64,000 bases of DNA from Roseomonas sp. KE2513 (lineage in GTDB: Bacteria; Pseudomonadota; Alphaproteobacteria; Acetobacterales; Acetobacteraceae), in assembly GCF_016107305.1 (NCBI RefSeq), contig NZ_RCVR01000002.1, forward strand, positions 1 to 64,000. The letters are read 5' to 3'. The translations under genes and the position numbers were made by a program. The number at the start of each line of letters is the position of its first letter. Position 1 is the stretch's first letter. This document shows, piece by piece, positions 33,586 to 44,691 of this stretch. Below the pieces are notes generated by a model that saw nothing but the letters and a program-made list of their open reading frames with translations, ran no database searches and was not told the origin of the DNA.

Positions 33586-34014
33586 CAGAGCGGCCTACAT
33601 CCCCAGGACTCGTGCGCCGCGCGCCCGTCCCACAAACTCGCACCACCGCCTGTGCCGAGTGGTGCACGCGTCCCCGGCGCGAACAACGTGCAAAGCCGCA
33701 ATTCCGCTCTCACAGAGGCAGCTTCTGGAGCGGGCTCAAGGCGAGGTTCCGGAGAGGACAGGAAATAACATCCGAAGAATGATCATTTGATGCTTACGAT
33801 AACGTTTCACGCCTGTCTACTGAATGGTTGCAAGCCAAATCGGCCCACTCCCATAAGTAGAGAGATGTGGCTTCTGCGACTTACCCGCGCATAGTGAATT
33901 TTTTACAGCGTCCCTCGTAGGACCAGCGGCCAACGCCCGTCTCGTGTCCGGCTTCGGATTGGACGTGACAAGGGCGCCGCTTCTCGCGCCTGGCCCTGGC
34001 GGACAGGTCGGCTT
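33586..34014. other. Intergenic between bphP and kdpE, no gene seen
   Basis: About 430 bases, AT-richer around 33770-33910 (for example GAATTTTTTACAG near 33896). It lies upstream of bphP on the minus strand and downstream of kdpE, so it should hold the bphP promoter. I could not identify a defined promoter, RNA gene or repeat. Confidence 0.5.
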
Positions 34015-34713
34015 CTAGGCCTCCTCGCCGAATCGGTAGCCCACGCCCGGCTCCGTGCGTATCAGCCCCGCCGCGGCACCGAGCTTATGGCGGAGATGGC
34101 CGACATAGACGCGAAGATACTGGGTGTCCTCCACATGGGCGGGACCCCATACGGTGCCGAGCAACTGCCGCTGCGTCACCACCCGCCCCTCGCCCCCGCG
34201 CATGAGCGCGACGAGAAGATCCCATTCCCGCGGGGTGAGCTTCAGCGGCTCGCCTCCCTCCACCCGCGCCGTGCGGCGAGCCAGGTCCACCTCCAGCGGC
34301 CCGCTCCGCATAACGGCCCCCATCGCTTCGACCGCCCCGCCGCCCGCGCGCCGCAGCACCGCCCGCAGCCGCGCCAACAGCTCGCCCAGGGCGAAGGGCT
34401 TCTCCACGTAGTCGTCCGCCCCCGCGTCCAGCGCGGCCACCTTCTCCGTCTCGCGGTCGCGGGCCGAGAGGATGACCACCGGCGCCGGGCTGAAGGCGCG
34501 CAGCCGCGGGATCAGCAGCTTGCCGTCGAGATCCGGCAGGCCGAGATCGAGCAGCACCAGCGCCGGCGCGCGCTCCGCCGCCAAGCGTATCCCGTCGGCC
34601 CCCGTTTCCGCGCGCAGTGCCATGTAGCCGGCGGCCTCCAGCGCAGGGCCGAGGAAGCGATGGATCTGCGGCTCGTCGTCGATGACGAGGACCACGGGCG
34701 CGGTCGTGCTCAT
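34015..34713 (-). CDS. kdpE: KdpE response regulator
   Basis: A 232-residue OmpR-type regulator. The receiver has the VLVIDDEPQIHRFL acidic pair, Asp56 in LVLLDLGLPDLDG and Lys in DDYVEKPFALGELLARL. The C-terminal winged helix includes LTPREWDLL and the KdpE-like VWGPAHVEDTQYLRVYVGHL. Cytoplasmic activator of kdpFABC under potassium limitation. It overlaps kdpD by 4 bp as the second gene of the minus-strand kdpDE operon. Confidence 0.95.
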   Translation of the reverse strand: MSTTAPVVLVIDDEPQIHRFLGPALEAAGYMALRAETGADGIRLAAERAPALVLLDLGLPDLDGKLLIPRLRAFSPAPVVILSARDRETEKVAALDAGADDYVEKPFALGELLARLRAVLRRAGGGAVEAMGAVMRSGPLEVDLARRTARVEGGEPLKLTPREWDLLVALMRGGEGRVVTQRQLLGTVWGPAHVEDTQYLRVYVGHLRHKLGAAAGLIRTEPGVGYRFGEEA

Positions 34714-37370
34714 GCGGCGGGAAAGCGGACTGTCACGCGCGTGCCACGCCCGCTGGACGTTACCGGGCTCTCCGCCGCGATGCGCCCGCCCATTGCGTGC
34801 ACGAGGCCACGGCAGATGGAAAGGCCAAGGCCGCTGCCCGCCGCCACACGGTCCGTGCGCGTCGCGCGGAAGAAGGGATCGAAGACGCGGTGCAGGTCGG
34901 CGGGCGGAATACCCGGTCCGTCATCCTCCACGCTCACCAGCAGCTCCGTTCCCTCGCGCGCCGTCCGCATCCCCACCTTTCCCTTCGGCCCCGAGAACTT
35001 GAGCGCGTTGTCGAGCAGGTTTGAGAGCACCTGGTCCAGCAGCACCGGGTCGAGACGCGGCGCCACCGGCCGCCCGCCGGGGTCGAGCGCCACGGCGCGG
35101 CCCTGCGCCCGGAAGACGCGGGCGGCAGCCGTCTCTGCCGCTTCCGCGAGGTCCACGGCCTCGCGCCGCGGCTCGATCTGCCGGTTCTCGATGCGGACCA
35201 TGTCGAGAATGTTCGCGATCCAGCGGGAAAGCCGTTCAGCCTCCTCCTCTGCCGTCGCCAGCAGGTCGGCGCGGGTTTCCTCCGACAGCGCGGCGCCCGA
35301 GGTGCGCAGCGTGCCGATCGCACCCCGGATCGAGGTGAGCGGCGTTCGCAGGTCGTGGCCGAGGGAGGTGAGGAGGGCGGCCCGCAGCGCCTCCGCCTCC
35401 GCCCGTGCCTCGCCGCGGGCGCGCTCCTCCATCAGCTCGGCCCGCTCCAGCGCCACGGCGGCCTGATCCAGCAGCGCGTCGAGCGCGCGGCCGCCCTCGC
35501 CCTCCAATCCCGCATCCCCCGTCAGCGGGCGCAGCCCAACGAGGCCGGTCAGCCCGCGCCCTGTCCGCATCGGCCGAAACTGCCAGGCCGTCCCCGGCAG
35601 CGTATCGGTCCCGCGGCCCGCGCGGCGGGCATTGGCCATCGCCCAGCGCGCGGCGGCCATGGCGGCCTCGTCCGGCTCGGCGTCGATCGGCACGGCCGCG
35701 CGGAGAACCGGCTCGGGCACCGTCTCGCCCGGGAGGGGCGGAAGCGGCAGCAGCACGCAGGCGGGACCGCCGGCAATGCGCGACGCCTCCTCCGCAATCG
35801 CCTGCACGAGGTCGCCGCGGTCGCCGCGCGCGCCCAGCCGGCGACTGAACTCGACGAGGCGGCGCAGGCCGAGCATTCGCGCCCGCGCGGCGCGCACCGA
35901 GCGGCCGAGCCCGCCCGTCGTGCCCGCCAGCAGCAGCGCGACGAGGGCGAAGACCACCACGCCGACCACGTCCTGCGGCCCCGCGATGGCCAGCGTGTAG
36001 CGCGGCGGCAGGAAGAGGAAGTTCCATGCGAGGAAGGAGAGCAGCGCGCTCGTCGCGCCCTGCAATGGCCCGAACCACACCGCCGCCGCCACGATCGGCG
36101 GAAGATAGACCATGCCGAGCGCACCGTCCGGCACCACACCGTCCGTGGCGAAACCGATCGCGGTCGCGCCCATGACGAGCGTGGGCGTCGCGGCCCAGCC
36201 CAGCCAGCGCGGCCCCTCCCCGGCCTCCCGCCGCTCGGCCCGTGGCGGCCCCGCGGGTTCGGGAACGAGGTGAAGGGTGAAATCCGCCGCGTGACGGAGC
36301 AGCACCGCGGAGAGGCTGCGCCCGGCCAGCCGCCGCAGCAGCCCCGGCCGGCCACGGCCGATGACGAGGTGCGTCACGTTCCGCGCCCGCGCCTCGCGCA
36401 GGATGGCCGAGGGCAGGTCGGTGGCGACGACCGTCTCGGTCGCGGCGCCCAGCGCCTCGGCCAGCCGCAGCGCCGGGCCGGGATCGGTGCTGCCCCGCGC
36501 AGCCGGCCGCTCGACATGGAGGGCGACCAGCGGCGCCTTCAGCGCGTCCGCCACGCGCCGCGCCTCCCGCACCACGCGCTCACCGGTCGTGTCCGCGCCG
36601 ATGAGCGCCATCACCCGGTCGCCCGCCGGCCAGGGACCGCTGATGGCGTGGGCGCGCATGTAGCCCGTGAGGTCGGCATCCACGCGCTCGGCGGTGCGGC
36701 GCAGCGCCATCTCGCGCAGGGCGGCCAGGTTGCCCTCGCGGAAGAAGCCGCGCAGCGCGCGTCCCGCCTGGTCCGGCCGGTAGATTCGGCCTTGCCGCAT
36801 CCGCTCGATCAGCTCGGCGGGCGGAATGTCCACCAGTTCCACCGCCTCGGCCTCGGCCAGCACGCGGTCCGGCACCGTCTCCGCCACGCGCACCCCAGTG
36901 ATGCGCGCGACCGCCTCCGAAAGCCCCTCCAGATGCTGGACGTTCAGCGTCGTCCAGACCTCGATTCCGGCCTCCCGCAGCTCCTCCACGTCCTGCCAGC
37001 GCTTGGGATGGCGGCTGCCCGGCGCGTTTGCATGGGCCAGCTCGTCGAGCAGGAGGATGGACGGGCGACGGGCGAGGGCCGCGTCCAAGTCGAACTCCTC
37101 CAGCATCTGGCCGCGATAAGGCACTCGCGCGCGGGGCAACACGGGCAGGCCGCCGATGGCTGCCACGGTCTCGGCGCGGCCATGGGTCTCGACGATGCCG
37201 ATGACCACATCCGTGCCGCCCGCGTGCCGCCGCCGCGCCTCGGCCAGCATCTCGTAGGTCTTGCCCACCCCGGGAGCGGCGCCGAGGAACACCTTCAGCC
37301 GCCTGCGCCCTTCCCGCTGCGCCAGGGCGAGCAGCGCATCGGGGTCCGGCCGGGCGAGTTCGTCGGTCAT
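34710..37370 (-). CDS. kdpD: KdpD potassium-responsive sensor kinase
   Basis: An 886-residue sensor. The N-terminal KdpD domain has Walker A GAAPGVGKTYEML (residues 30-42) and HAGGTDVVIGIVETHGR. A Usp domain follows (about 240-370). Four clustered membrane segments lie at about 400-500, then a GAF-like region, HisKA with His672 in SLGHDLRTPLTSIRG, and an ATPase domain with NLLDNALKFSGP. I chose the ATG at 37370 because the KdpD domain begins at once; longer starts run into the divergent promoter region. Full family length. Senses potassium limitation and phosphorylates KdpE. Confidence 0.95.
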   Translation of the reverse strand: MTDELARPDPDALLALAQREGRRRLKVFLGAAPGVGKTYEMLAEARRRHAGGTDVVIGIVETHGRAETVAAIGGLPVLPRARVPYRGQMLEEFDLDAALARRPSILLLDELAHANAPGSRHPKRWQDVEELREAGIEVWTTLNVQHLEGLSEAVARITGVRVAETVPDRVLAEAEAVELVDIPPAELIERMRQGRIYRPDQAGRALRGFFREGNLAALREMALRRTAERVDADLTGYMRAHAISGPWPAGDRVMALIGADTTGERVVREARRVADALKAPLVALHVERPAARGSTDPGPALRLAEALGAATETVVATDLPSAILREARARNVTHLVIGRGRPGLLRRLAGRSLSAVLLRHAADFTLHLVPEPAGPPRAERREAGEGPRWLGWAATPTLVMGATAIGFATDGVVPDGALGMVYLPPIVAAAVWFGPLQGATSALLSFLAWNFLFLPPRYTLAIAGPQDVVGVVVFALVALLLAGTTGGLGRSVRAARARMLGLRRLVEFSRRLGARGDRGDLVQAIAEEASRIAGGPACVLLPLPPLPGETVPEPVLRAAVPIDAEPDEAAMAAARWAMANARRAGRGTDTLPGTAWQFRPMRTGRGLTGLVGLRPLTGDAGLEGEGGRALDALLDQAAVALERAELMEERARGEARAEAEALRAALLTSLGHDLRTPLTSIRGAIGTLRTSGAALSEETRADLLATAEEEAERLSRWIANILDMVRIENRQIEPRREAVDLAEAAETAAARVFRAQGRAVALDPGGRPVAPRLDPVLLDQVLSNLLDNALKFSGPKGKVGMRTAREGTELLVSVEDDGPGIPPADLHRVFDPFFRATRTDRVAAGSGLGLSICRGLVHAMGGRIAAESPVTSSGRGTRVTVRFPAA

Positions 37371-37468
37371 GCCACGCAGGATACCAGCCCACGTCGGTTG
37401 GCAAGAGGGAGCGGTGGCGGCCTCATTCCTCGTCCCATCGTCATGGCGCCAAGCCTGCCCCGCCATCG

Positions 37469-37580
37469 CGTAAAGGCGCCATGCGCCATCGCCATGCAGG
37501 CCGTAAAGAACGCGCAAAGACGCGGCACGCTTTGCACGGCTTTTACGCGCGCGCCCCGCATCTCGCATGGAGGCTTTACG
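37469..37580. promoter_or_regulatory. Symmetric array of CGTAAA boxes, candidate KdpE control region
   Basis: Between kdpD and kdpF six short boxes are arranged as mirror images around 37524/37525. They are CGTAAAG at 37469-37475 with CTTTACG at 37574-37580, CGTAAA at 37502-37507 with TTTACG at 37542-37547, and GCAAAG at 37514-37519 with CTTTGC at 37530-37535. The two left boxes are 33 bp apart and so are the two right boxes, about three helical turns. The inner part (37502-37547) could also fold as an RNA hairpin. The position fits an activator binding region shared by kdpDE and kdpFABC. Confidence 0.55.
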
Positions 37581-37627
37581 GCCACGCGGCGCAGCTTCAG
37601 CGGGCAACGTCACCCGTCGAGGAATCC

Positions 37628-37711
37628 ATGCCCGACCTCATCCTGCCCCTTCTCGGACTGGGCAGCTTCGCCCTCATGGCCGCCTACGCGCTCGGCTGCG
37701 AGCGGGTCTGA
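37628..37711 (+). CDS. 27-residue membrane micropeptide upstream of kdpF
   Basis: A 27-residue frame, MPDLILPLLGLGSFALMAAY followed by ALGCERV. It is almost wholly one membrane helix with a charged C-terminal end, and GAGGAA lies just upstream of the ATG. It ends five bases before kdpF. I recall similar tiny frames ending in 'CERL/CDRL' before kdpF in other alphaproteobacteria, but cannot verify it here. It could be a second small Kdp-associated peptide. Confidence 0.6.
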   Translation: MPDLILPLLGLGSFALMAAYALGCERV

Positions 37712-37716
37712 CCGCC

Positions 37717-37803
37717 ATGGCCGAACTCGTCCTGGGCGGCACCGTCACGGCGGGGCTGCTCCTCTACCTCCTATGGGCGCTGCTGCGCCCGGAGGATCTC
37801 TGA
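37717..37803 (+). CDS. kdpF: KdpF small subunit of the K+ ATPase
   Basis: A 28-residue single-helix peptide, MAELVLGGTVTAGLLLYLLW then ALLRPEDL. The ending 'LLRPE' is the KdpF signature. It is known to stabilise the KdpABC complex in the inner membrane. It starts six bases after the preceding micropeptide and ends three bases before kdpA. Confidence 0.85.
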   Translation: MAELVLGGTVTAGLLLYLLWALLRPEDL

Positions 37804-37806
37804 TCC

Positions 37807-39504
37807 ATGACCCTCAACGGCTGGGCGCAGATCGCCCTCGTCCTCGCCCTCGTAGTCGCCGCCGCGCTGCCGCTCGGGCGCTATATCGCGGCCATCTCCG
37901 CGGGGCGCGTCACCTTTCTTGCCCCCATCGAGCGGCTGATCCTGGGCGTGGGCGGCATCGACCCGGCGCGCGGCATGGGGTGGCGGGCCTACACGCTCGC
38001 CATGCTCGCGGCGAACGCGACCGGCTTCGTCCTTCTCTACGCGCTCCTGCGGCTGCAGGGCGTGCTGCCCTTCAACCCGCAGGGCTTCGCCGGCCTCTCA
38101 CCCTGGCTCGCCTTCAACACGGCGGTCAGCTTCGTCACCAACACCAACTGGCAGGCCTATAGCGGCGAGTCCGCCATGAGCTACCTCAGCCAGATGGCGG
38201 GACTAGGGGTGCAGAACTTCCTCTCGGCCTCGACCGGCATCGCGCTGGCGCTCGCCGTCTCGCGCGCCTTCGCCTCGGGCGGGCTGCGGGACCTCGGGAA
38301 CTTCTGGGCGGATTTCACCCGCATCACCCTCTACCTCCTCCTGCCGCTTGCCATCGCCCTGGGCATTGCCTTCGTGGCGATGGGCATTCCGCAGACCCTC
38401 GCGCCCTATGCCGAGGCGACCACGCTCGAAGGGGGCCGCCAGGTCATCCCGCTCGGCCCCGCCGCCTTCCAGGTCGCGATCAAGCATCTCGGCACGAATG
38501 GCGGCGGCTTCTTCGGCGCGAACTCGGCGCATCCGTTCGAGGGCCCCTCGGCCCTCGCGACAGCGCTGCAGATCTGGGCGCAGGCCGTGATCCCCTTCGC
38601 GCTGGCCCTCGCCTTCGGCCACATCGTCGGGGACCGTCGTCAGGGCCGCGCGCTGATGCTCGTCATGCTCGGCTATGTCCTGCTGGGCACAGGCCTCATC
38701 TACGCGGCCGAGGCGGCGGGTAACCCCCTGCACATCGCCGCTGGCCTGGACCCCGCCATGGGCAACATGGAGGGCAAGGAGGTCCGCTTCGGCCTTGCCC
38801 TCACAGCGCTCTTCACCGCCACCACAACGGGCGCCTCCTGCGGCGCGGTGAACGCGATGATCGACAGCTTCACGCCGCTCGGTGGCCTCGTGCCGATGTT
38901 CCTCATCCAGCTCGGCGAGGTGCTGCCGGGCGGCGTCGGCTCCGGCCTCTATGGCATGCTCGTCTTCGCGCTGCTCGCAGTGTTCGTGGCGGGACTCATG
39001 GTGGGGCGCACGCCCGAATACCTCGGCAAGAAGGTGCAGGCGCGCGAGGTGAAGCTCGCCATGCTCGCGGTGCTCGTGCTGCCCGCAACGATCCTCGGCT
39101 TCGCCGCCGTCTCACTCGTCCTCCCCGCCGCCATCGCCTCCATCCAGGAAGCAGGGCCGCACGGGCTGTCGGAAATGCTCTACGCCTACACCTCGGCCGC
39201 CGGAAACAACGGCTCGGCCTTCGGCGGGCTCACCGCCGACACGCCCTGGCTGAACACCACGCTGGGCATCGCCATGCTGCTCGGGCGCTTCGCCTATGTC
39301 GTGCCCGTCATGGCGATCGCGGGCGCGGTGGCGGCCAAGCCGAAGCTGGCAGCCTCCTCCGGCACTTTCCCTACCCACGGCCCGCTCTTCGCCGGGTTGC
39401 TGGCGGGAGTGATCCTCATCCTCGGTGGGCTGCAGTTCATGCCCGCCCTCGCCCTTGGCCCGTTGGCGGAGCACTTCGTGCTCCTCGCCGGCAAGACCTT
39501 CTGA
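37807..39504 (+). CDS. kdpA: KdpA potassium-translocating subunit
   Basis: A 565-residue channel-like subunit with about ten membrane helices and four selectivity-filter repeats: [42 protein letters not shown] and [13 protein letters not shown]. Length is normal. It takes K+ from the periplasm at high affinity and passes it to KdpB. Second main gene of kdpFABC. Confidence 0.97.
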   Translation: MTLNGWAQIALVLALVVAAALPLGRYIAAISAGRVTFLAPIERLILGVGGIDPARGMGWRAYTLAMLAANATGFVLLYALLRLQGVLPFNPQGFAGLSPWLAFNTAVSFVTNTNWQAYSGESAMSYLSQMAGLGVQNFLSASTGIALALAVSRAFASGGLRDLGNFWADFTRITLYLLLPLAIALGIAFVAMGIPQTLAPYAEATTLEGGRQVIPLGPAAFQVAIKHLGTNGGGFFGANSAHPFEGPSALATALQIWAQAVIPFALALAFGHIVGDRRQGRALMLVMLGYVLLGTGLIYAAEAAGNPLHIAAGLDPAMGNMEGKEVRFGLALTALFTATTTGASCGAVNAMIDSFTPLGGLVPMFLIQLGEVLPGGVGSGLYGMLVFALLAVFVAGLMVGRTPEYLGKKVQAREVKLAMLAVLVLPATILGFAAVSLVLPAAIASIQEAGPHGLSEMLYAYTSAAGNNGSAFGGLTADTPWLNTTLGIAMLLGRFAYVVPVMAIAGAVAAKPKLAASSGTFPTHGPLFAGLLAGVILILGGLQFMPALALGPLAEHFVLLAGKTF

Positions 39505-39515
39505 GAACCAATCCC

Positions 39516-41588
<2,073 letters not shown>

Positions 41589-41590
41589 CC

Positions 41591-42187
41591 GTGACCTCCC
41601 CTCTTCGCCCCGCCCTCGCGACCGTCGGGCTCTTCACCATCCTTCTCGGCCTCGCGGCGCCGCTCGCCATGACCGGCCTCGCCGCCGCGGCTTTCCCGGA
41701 AAGGGCCAAGGGCAGCCCGGTGATGCGCGACGGGCAGCTCGCCGGCTCTGCCCTGTTGGGCCAGGATTTCCACGCGGATCGTTACTTCCACCCGCGCCCC
41801 TCTGCCACGACCGAGGCAGACCCGGCCGTGAGCGGCGGCACCCGCCCCGCGCCCTACAACGCCGCCGCTTCCGCCGCCTCGCAGCTCGGGCCCACCTCGG
41901 CCACCCTGCTGGAAGCGGTGCGGCAGCGCGCCGCGGGGCTCGGCGGGCGCGCGGTCCCGGCCGATGCCGCAACCGCCTCGGGTTCCGGGCTAGATCCGGA
42001 TATCAGCCCGGCGAATGCTGCCCGCCAGCTGCGGCGCGTCGCCGAGGCGCGGGGCCTGCCGGAGGCCCGCGTCGCGGCGCTGCTGGCGGCGGAAACCAGG
42101 GGACGCGAGTTGGGCATCTTCGGCGAGCCCCGCGTCAACGTCCTCCGCCTCAACATCGCGCTGGACGCCACGGGCCCGGGCCGTTGA
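41591..42187 (+). CDS. kdpC: KdpC accessory subunit
   Basis: A 198-residue subunit with one N-terminal membrane helix (about residues 9-33) and a periplasmic domain. Family motifs are GQDFHADRYFHPRPSA, SGGTRPAPYNAAASAASQLG and the C-terminal VNVLRLNIALD. It starts with GTG at 41591, two bases after kdpB. Last gene of the operon. Confidence 0.95.
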   Translation: MTSPLRPALATVGLFTILLGLAAPLAMTGLAAAAFPERAKGSPVMRDGQLAGSALLGQDFHADRYFHPRPSATTEADPAVSGGTRPAPYNAAASAASQLGPTSATLLEAVRQRAAGLGGRAVPADAATASGSGLDPDISPANAARQLRRVAEARGLPEARVAALLAAETRGRELGIFGEPRVNVLRLNIALDATGPGR

Positions 42188-42189
42188 GC

Positions 42190-42585
42190 GGCTAGGCCGC
42201 CGCGCGCACCGGCTGCACCAGCGGCACTGCGAACACGTCGTAGCCGAAGACCCAGGCGGGATCCTCGTGCGTGCGGAAACAGGTGTTGTCGTGCAACATC
42301 TCCTGCACGCGCGAGGCCCGCTCGATCCGGTTGGCGCGATAGAGGACGAAAGCGGTTTGTAGTCCTCCACGCCCACGGCCCTGAAGCAGCGCGCCAGCAT
42401 CGCTGCGTCTCGGCGGCGCCGCCTCATCGCCGCCTCGGCGTCGATGAGGCGGCGCATGATGTGCCGCACGCGGTTGCGCCCAGCATCGATCGCGAGCTGC
42501 ACGGGGCGGAAGCCGCGGTTCAGCGCCGCATAGCCCGGACCGAAATGCAGGACGTGACGGTGGTCGATCTGCTACTTGCCGCTCT
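42190..42585 (-). pseudogene. Probable frameshifted pseudogene
   Basis: Two minus-strand frames look like parts of one protein. The upstream part (about 42585-42355) reads VLHFGPGYAALNRGFRPVQL, then IDAGRNRVRHIMRRLIDAE and later FRAVGVEDYKPLSS. The downstream part, in another frame, reads FVLYRANRIERASRVQEMLH and then FRTHEDPAWVFGYDVFAVPL, ending at TAG 42190. The change of frame falls near 42345-42360. No start with a ribosome-binding site was found. I do not recognise the family. It lies convergent with kdpC, three bases after its stop. Confidence 0.45.
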
Positions 42586-42777
42586 CAAACCGCTGGACAC
42601 TTGCCAAGTACCTGCAGCGCGACGTTAGGCAGCACGCGGCCGGCGAGGCCTGGCTGGACCGTGCGACCCGGCTGGTGCTCGTTCACCGGGGATGCCGGGC
42701 CACACCGGGCAGTGAATAAGCCGTGATTGCGTCGGATGGCCGCGCCCCCGGCCTTCACCGTCGCGCCTTTCTATAGG
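42586..42777. other. Intergenic, no gene seen
   Basis: Spacer between the probable pseudogene and the membrane protein. A plus-strand frame at about 42620-42720 is open but has no start or recognisable content. Confidence 0.4.
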
Positions 42778-44562
42778 ATGGACCGTTCCGGGAACTTGCG
42801 GGGCCGCTCCATGGTCGCTTGGCGACACGAGACCGAACGGGCGCAGGCCGCCGAGGGCACGGGCCCCCTTGCAGCAATGGCCGGCGAGTTGACCGAGGGC
42901 GTGGCCTCCATCGCGCCGGGTAGGGCGGACCGGCTCGCCCGCCTTCTCTCCCGGCTCGCGGCGCCGCCGTCGCTGGGCGCGCTCGTGGTCGCGCTGCTGT
43001 TCTGCCTTCCCCTGCCGCTGCTCTCCGCCCTCGCGCCCAGGGCCGCGGTGAACTACACGCTGCACGACGTCTTCATCCCGATCGACGCCGCGTGGCGCAG
43101 CCTGCAGGGGCAGCACCCGCATTTCGACTTCTACACCCCGCTTGGCGTCGTCTATTTCTGGCTGCACGGCGCTGCCGCCTGGCTCTGGGGCATGGACGCG
43201 CGGGTCGTCATCTGGGCGAGCCTCCTCGCTCTGCCCCCCATCCTCATTCTCGGCGCGGTGCTCGCCTGGCGGCGCCTCGGCACCCTCTCCGCCGTGCTGC
43301 TGCTGCTGATGTTCACGGCACTCGTCGCAGCGCCCACCTTCATCGACGGGCCGCCCTTCCTGGTCGCCCACCTCGCCAACTACAACCGTCTGGGCTGGGC
43401 GCTTTCCTCGCTGGTCTGCCTCTGGGCGCTCTGCGGCGCGCGCCGGGAATCGCGCGGCTGGAACACGGCCGAGACCCTGGCAATCGGTGGCGTTCTCTTC
43501 CTCCTCTTCTATCTCAAGCTCACCTACTTCCTCTATTCCGTCTGCGTGCTGGCGATCGGCTGCGTCATCACGCGCGGTCTCTGGCGGCGCGCGGCGCTCG
43601 CGCTCGCGGCCTGCGCGGCCGGCGGGATCGTGCTGGAACTCCTCCAGCCCGGCCTCCTTGGCGCCTACCGTGCCGATGTCGCGCGGGCCGCCGCGGCCAA
43701 CACCGTCCTGATGCGCGGCTACGCGGTGGAGCGCGCGATAGAGTACAACGCGACGCTCGGGCTACTGGCCTGCCTGCTCGTCGCGCTTGCCTTGTGGCTC
43801 CTGCCGGCACGGCGCCTCGCCGTCCTCGGCGTCGCGGCCGCCACCGCGGGCAGCGTGCTCCTCGCCACGCAGAACTGGGGCGGCTTCGCACCGCCCCTCG
43901 TCGTCCTGGTCATGATCCTGGCCGAATGGCTTCCCCAGGGTGCCGGCCCGAGCCGTGCGGATACCCGGGCGGCCCTGCTGACCCTCGGGGTTGGCACGGC
44001 AGTCCTCGCGACGCTGCCTTTCGTGCTCACCCAGGCAAATGGCACCCTGACCCATGTCGTGCTGGCGCGCGGCGGCGGGGGCGGCGGCCACCGGGTGGAT
44101 GACGGCAGCACCGAGACCTTCCGCAACATGCGCTGGTATACGAACAGCCTCGAGCGATACGAGTTCCCCAGGGACTTCGATGCGGAGGAGGTGCGCCGCT
44201 GGGGGCTGAAGCCGCAATCCGACGCGATGCAGGCGGTCCTCGCGGACGGCTACGGTCTTATTGCCCGGCTCGGCGTGCAGCGGGCGCGCATCGAGAACGT
44301 CGCCTTCTCCAACCCTTTCCCCGCCGGCCTGCGCTGGCCCTCCCCGCGCGGCGTCGCGCTGTGGTGGGACGTGGACCGCACCTTCGTGCCGGGGAAGCTC
44401 GTGCCCGAGCAGGTCTTGGGCGACGCCGACGTCGTCATGGTCCCGAAGGTCTGGCAGGACATCGCCAACAGCACCGCCCTGGAAGCTGTCATCCATCCGG
44501 CGCTTGAAGCGGGATTTGCACCGCATGAAAGCCGCTACTGGACGGCCTGGGTCCGGAGATAG
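42778..44562 (+). CDS. Polytopic membrane protein of unknown function
   Basis: About 594 residues from the ATG at 42778; upstream (42736) and downstream (42811) ATGs are also possible. A soluble N-terminus of some 60 residues is followed by about 10-11 hydrophobic segments up to residue 430 and then a periplasmic or cytoplasmic tail of 160 residues. The first long loop has NYTLHDVFIPIDAAWRSLQG and HFDFYTPLGVVYFWLHG, which recalls the acidic first loop of GT-C glycosyltransferases. No clear catalytic signature. A glycine run (RGGGGGGH) lies near the last loop. No operon partners; possibly envelope polysaccharide related, but this is a guess. Confidence 0.7.
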   Translation: MDRSGNLRGRSMVAWRHETERAQAAEGTGPLAAMAGELTEGVASIAPGRADRLARLLSRLAAPPSLGALVVALLFCLPLPLLSALAPRAAVNYTLHDVFIPIDAAWRSLQGQHPHFDFYTPLGVVYFWLHGAAAWLWGMDARVVIWASLLALPPILILGAVLAWRRLGTLSAVLLLLMFTALVAAPTFIDGPPFLVAHLANYNRLGWALSSLVCLWALCGARRESRGWNTAETLAIGGVLFLLFYLKLTYFLYSVCVLAIGCVITRGLWRRAALALAACAAGGIVLELLQPGLLGAYRADVARAAAANTVLMRGYAVERAIEYNATLGLLACLLVALALWLLPARRLAVLGVAAATAGSVLLATQNWGGFAPPLVVLVMILAEWLPQGAGPSRADTRAALLTLGVGTAVLATLPFVLTQANGTLTHVVLARGGGGGGHRVDDGSTETFRNMRWYTNSLERYEFPRDFDAEEVRRWGLKPQSDAMQAVLADGYGLIARLGVQRARIENVAFSNPFPAGLRWPSPRGVALWWDVDRTFVPGKLVPEQVLGDADVVMVPKVWQDIANSTALEAVIHPALEAGFAPHESRYWTAWVRR

Positions 44563-44691
44563 GCTGGAAGGCACCGGCCCCGTTCGGAATACCCGGCGGG
44601 GGCAGGCCACCGCGCGGCCACCTGCACAGGAACTTCCTCTCCAGCCCGCTGTTTCTCCGCTGGCCCTTCCCGCCAGCACATCGAGGCACCC

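Noticed and set aside
35355-38162. 935-codon plus-strand frame across kdpD
   Set aside because: Antisense to kdpD, whose Walker A, Usp, HisKA and ATPase domains are all intact. It also overlaps kdpF and kdpA in another frame.
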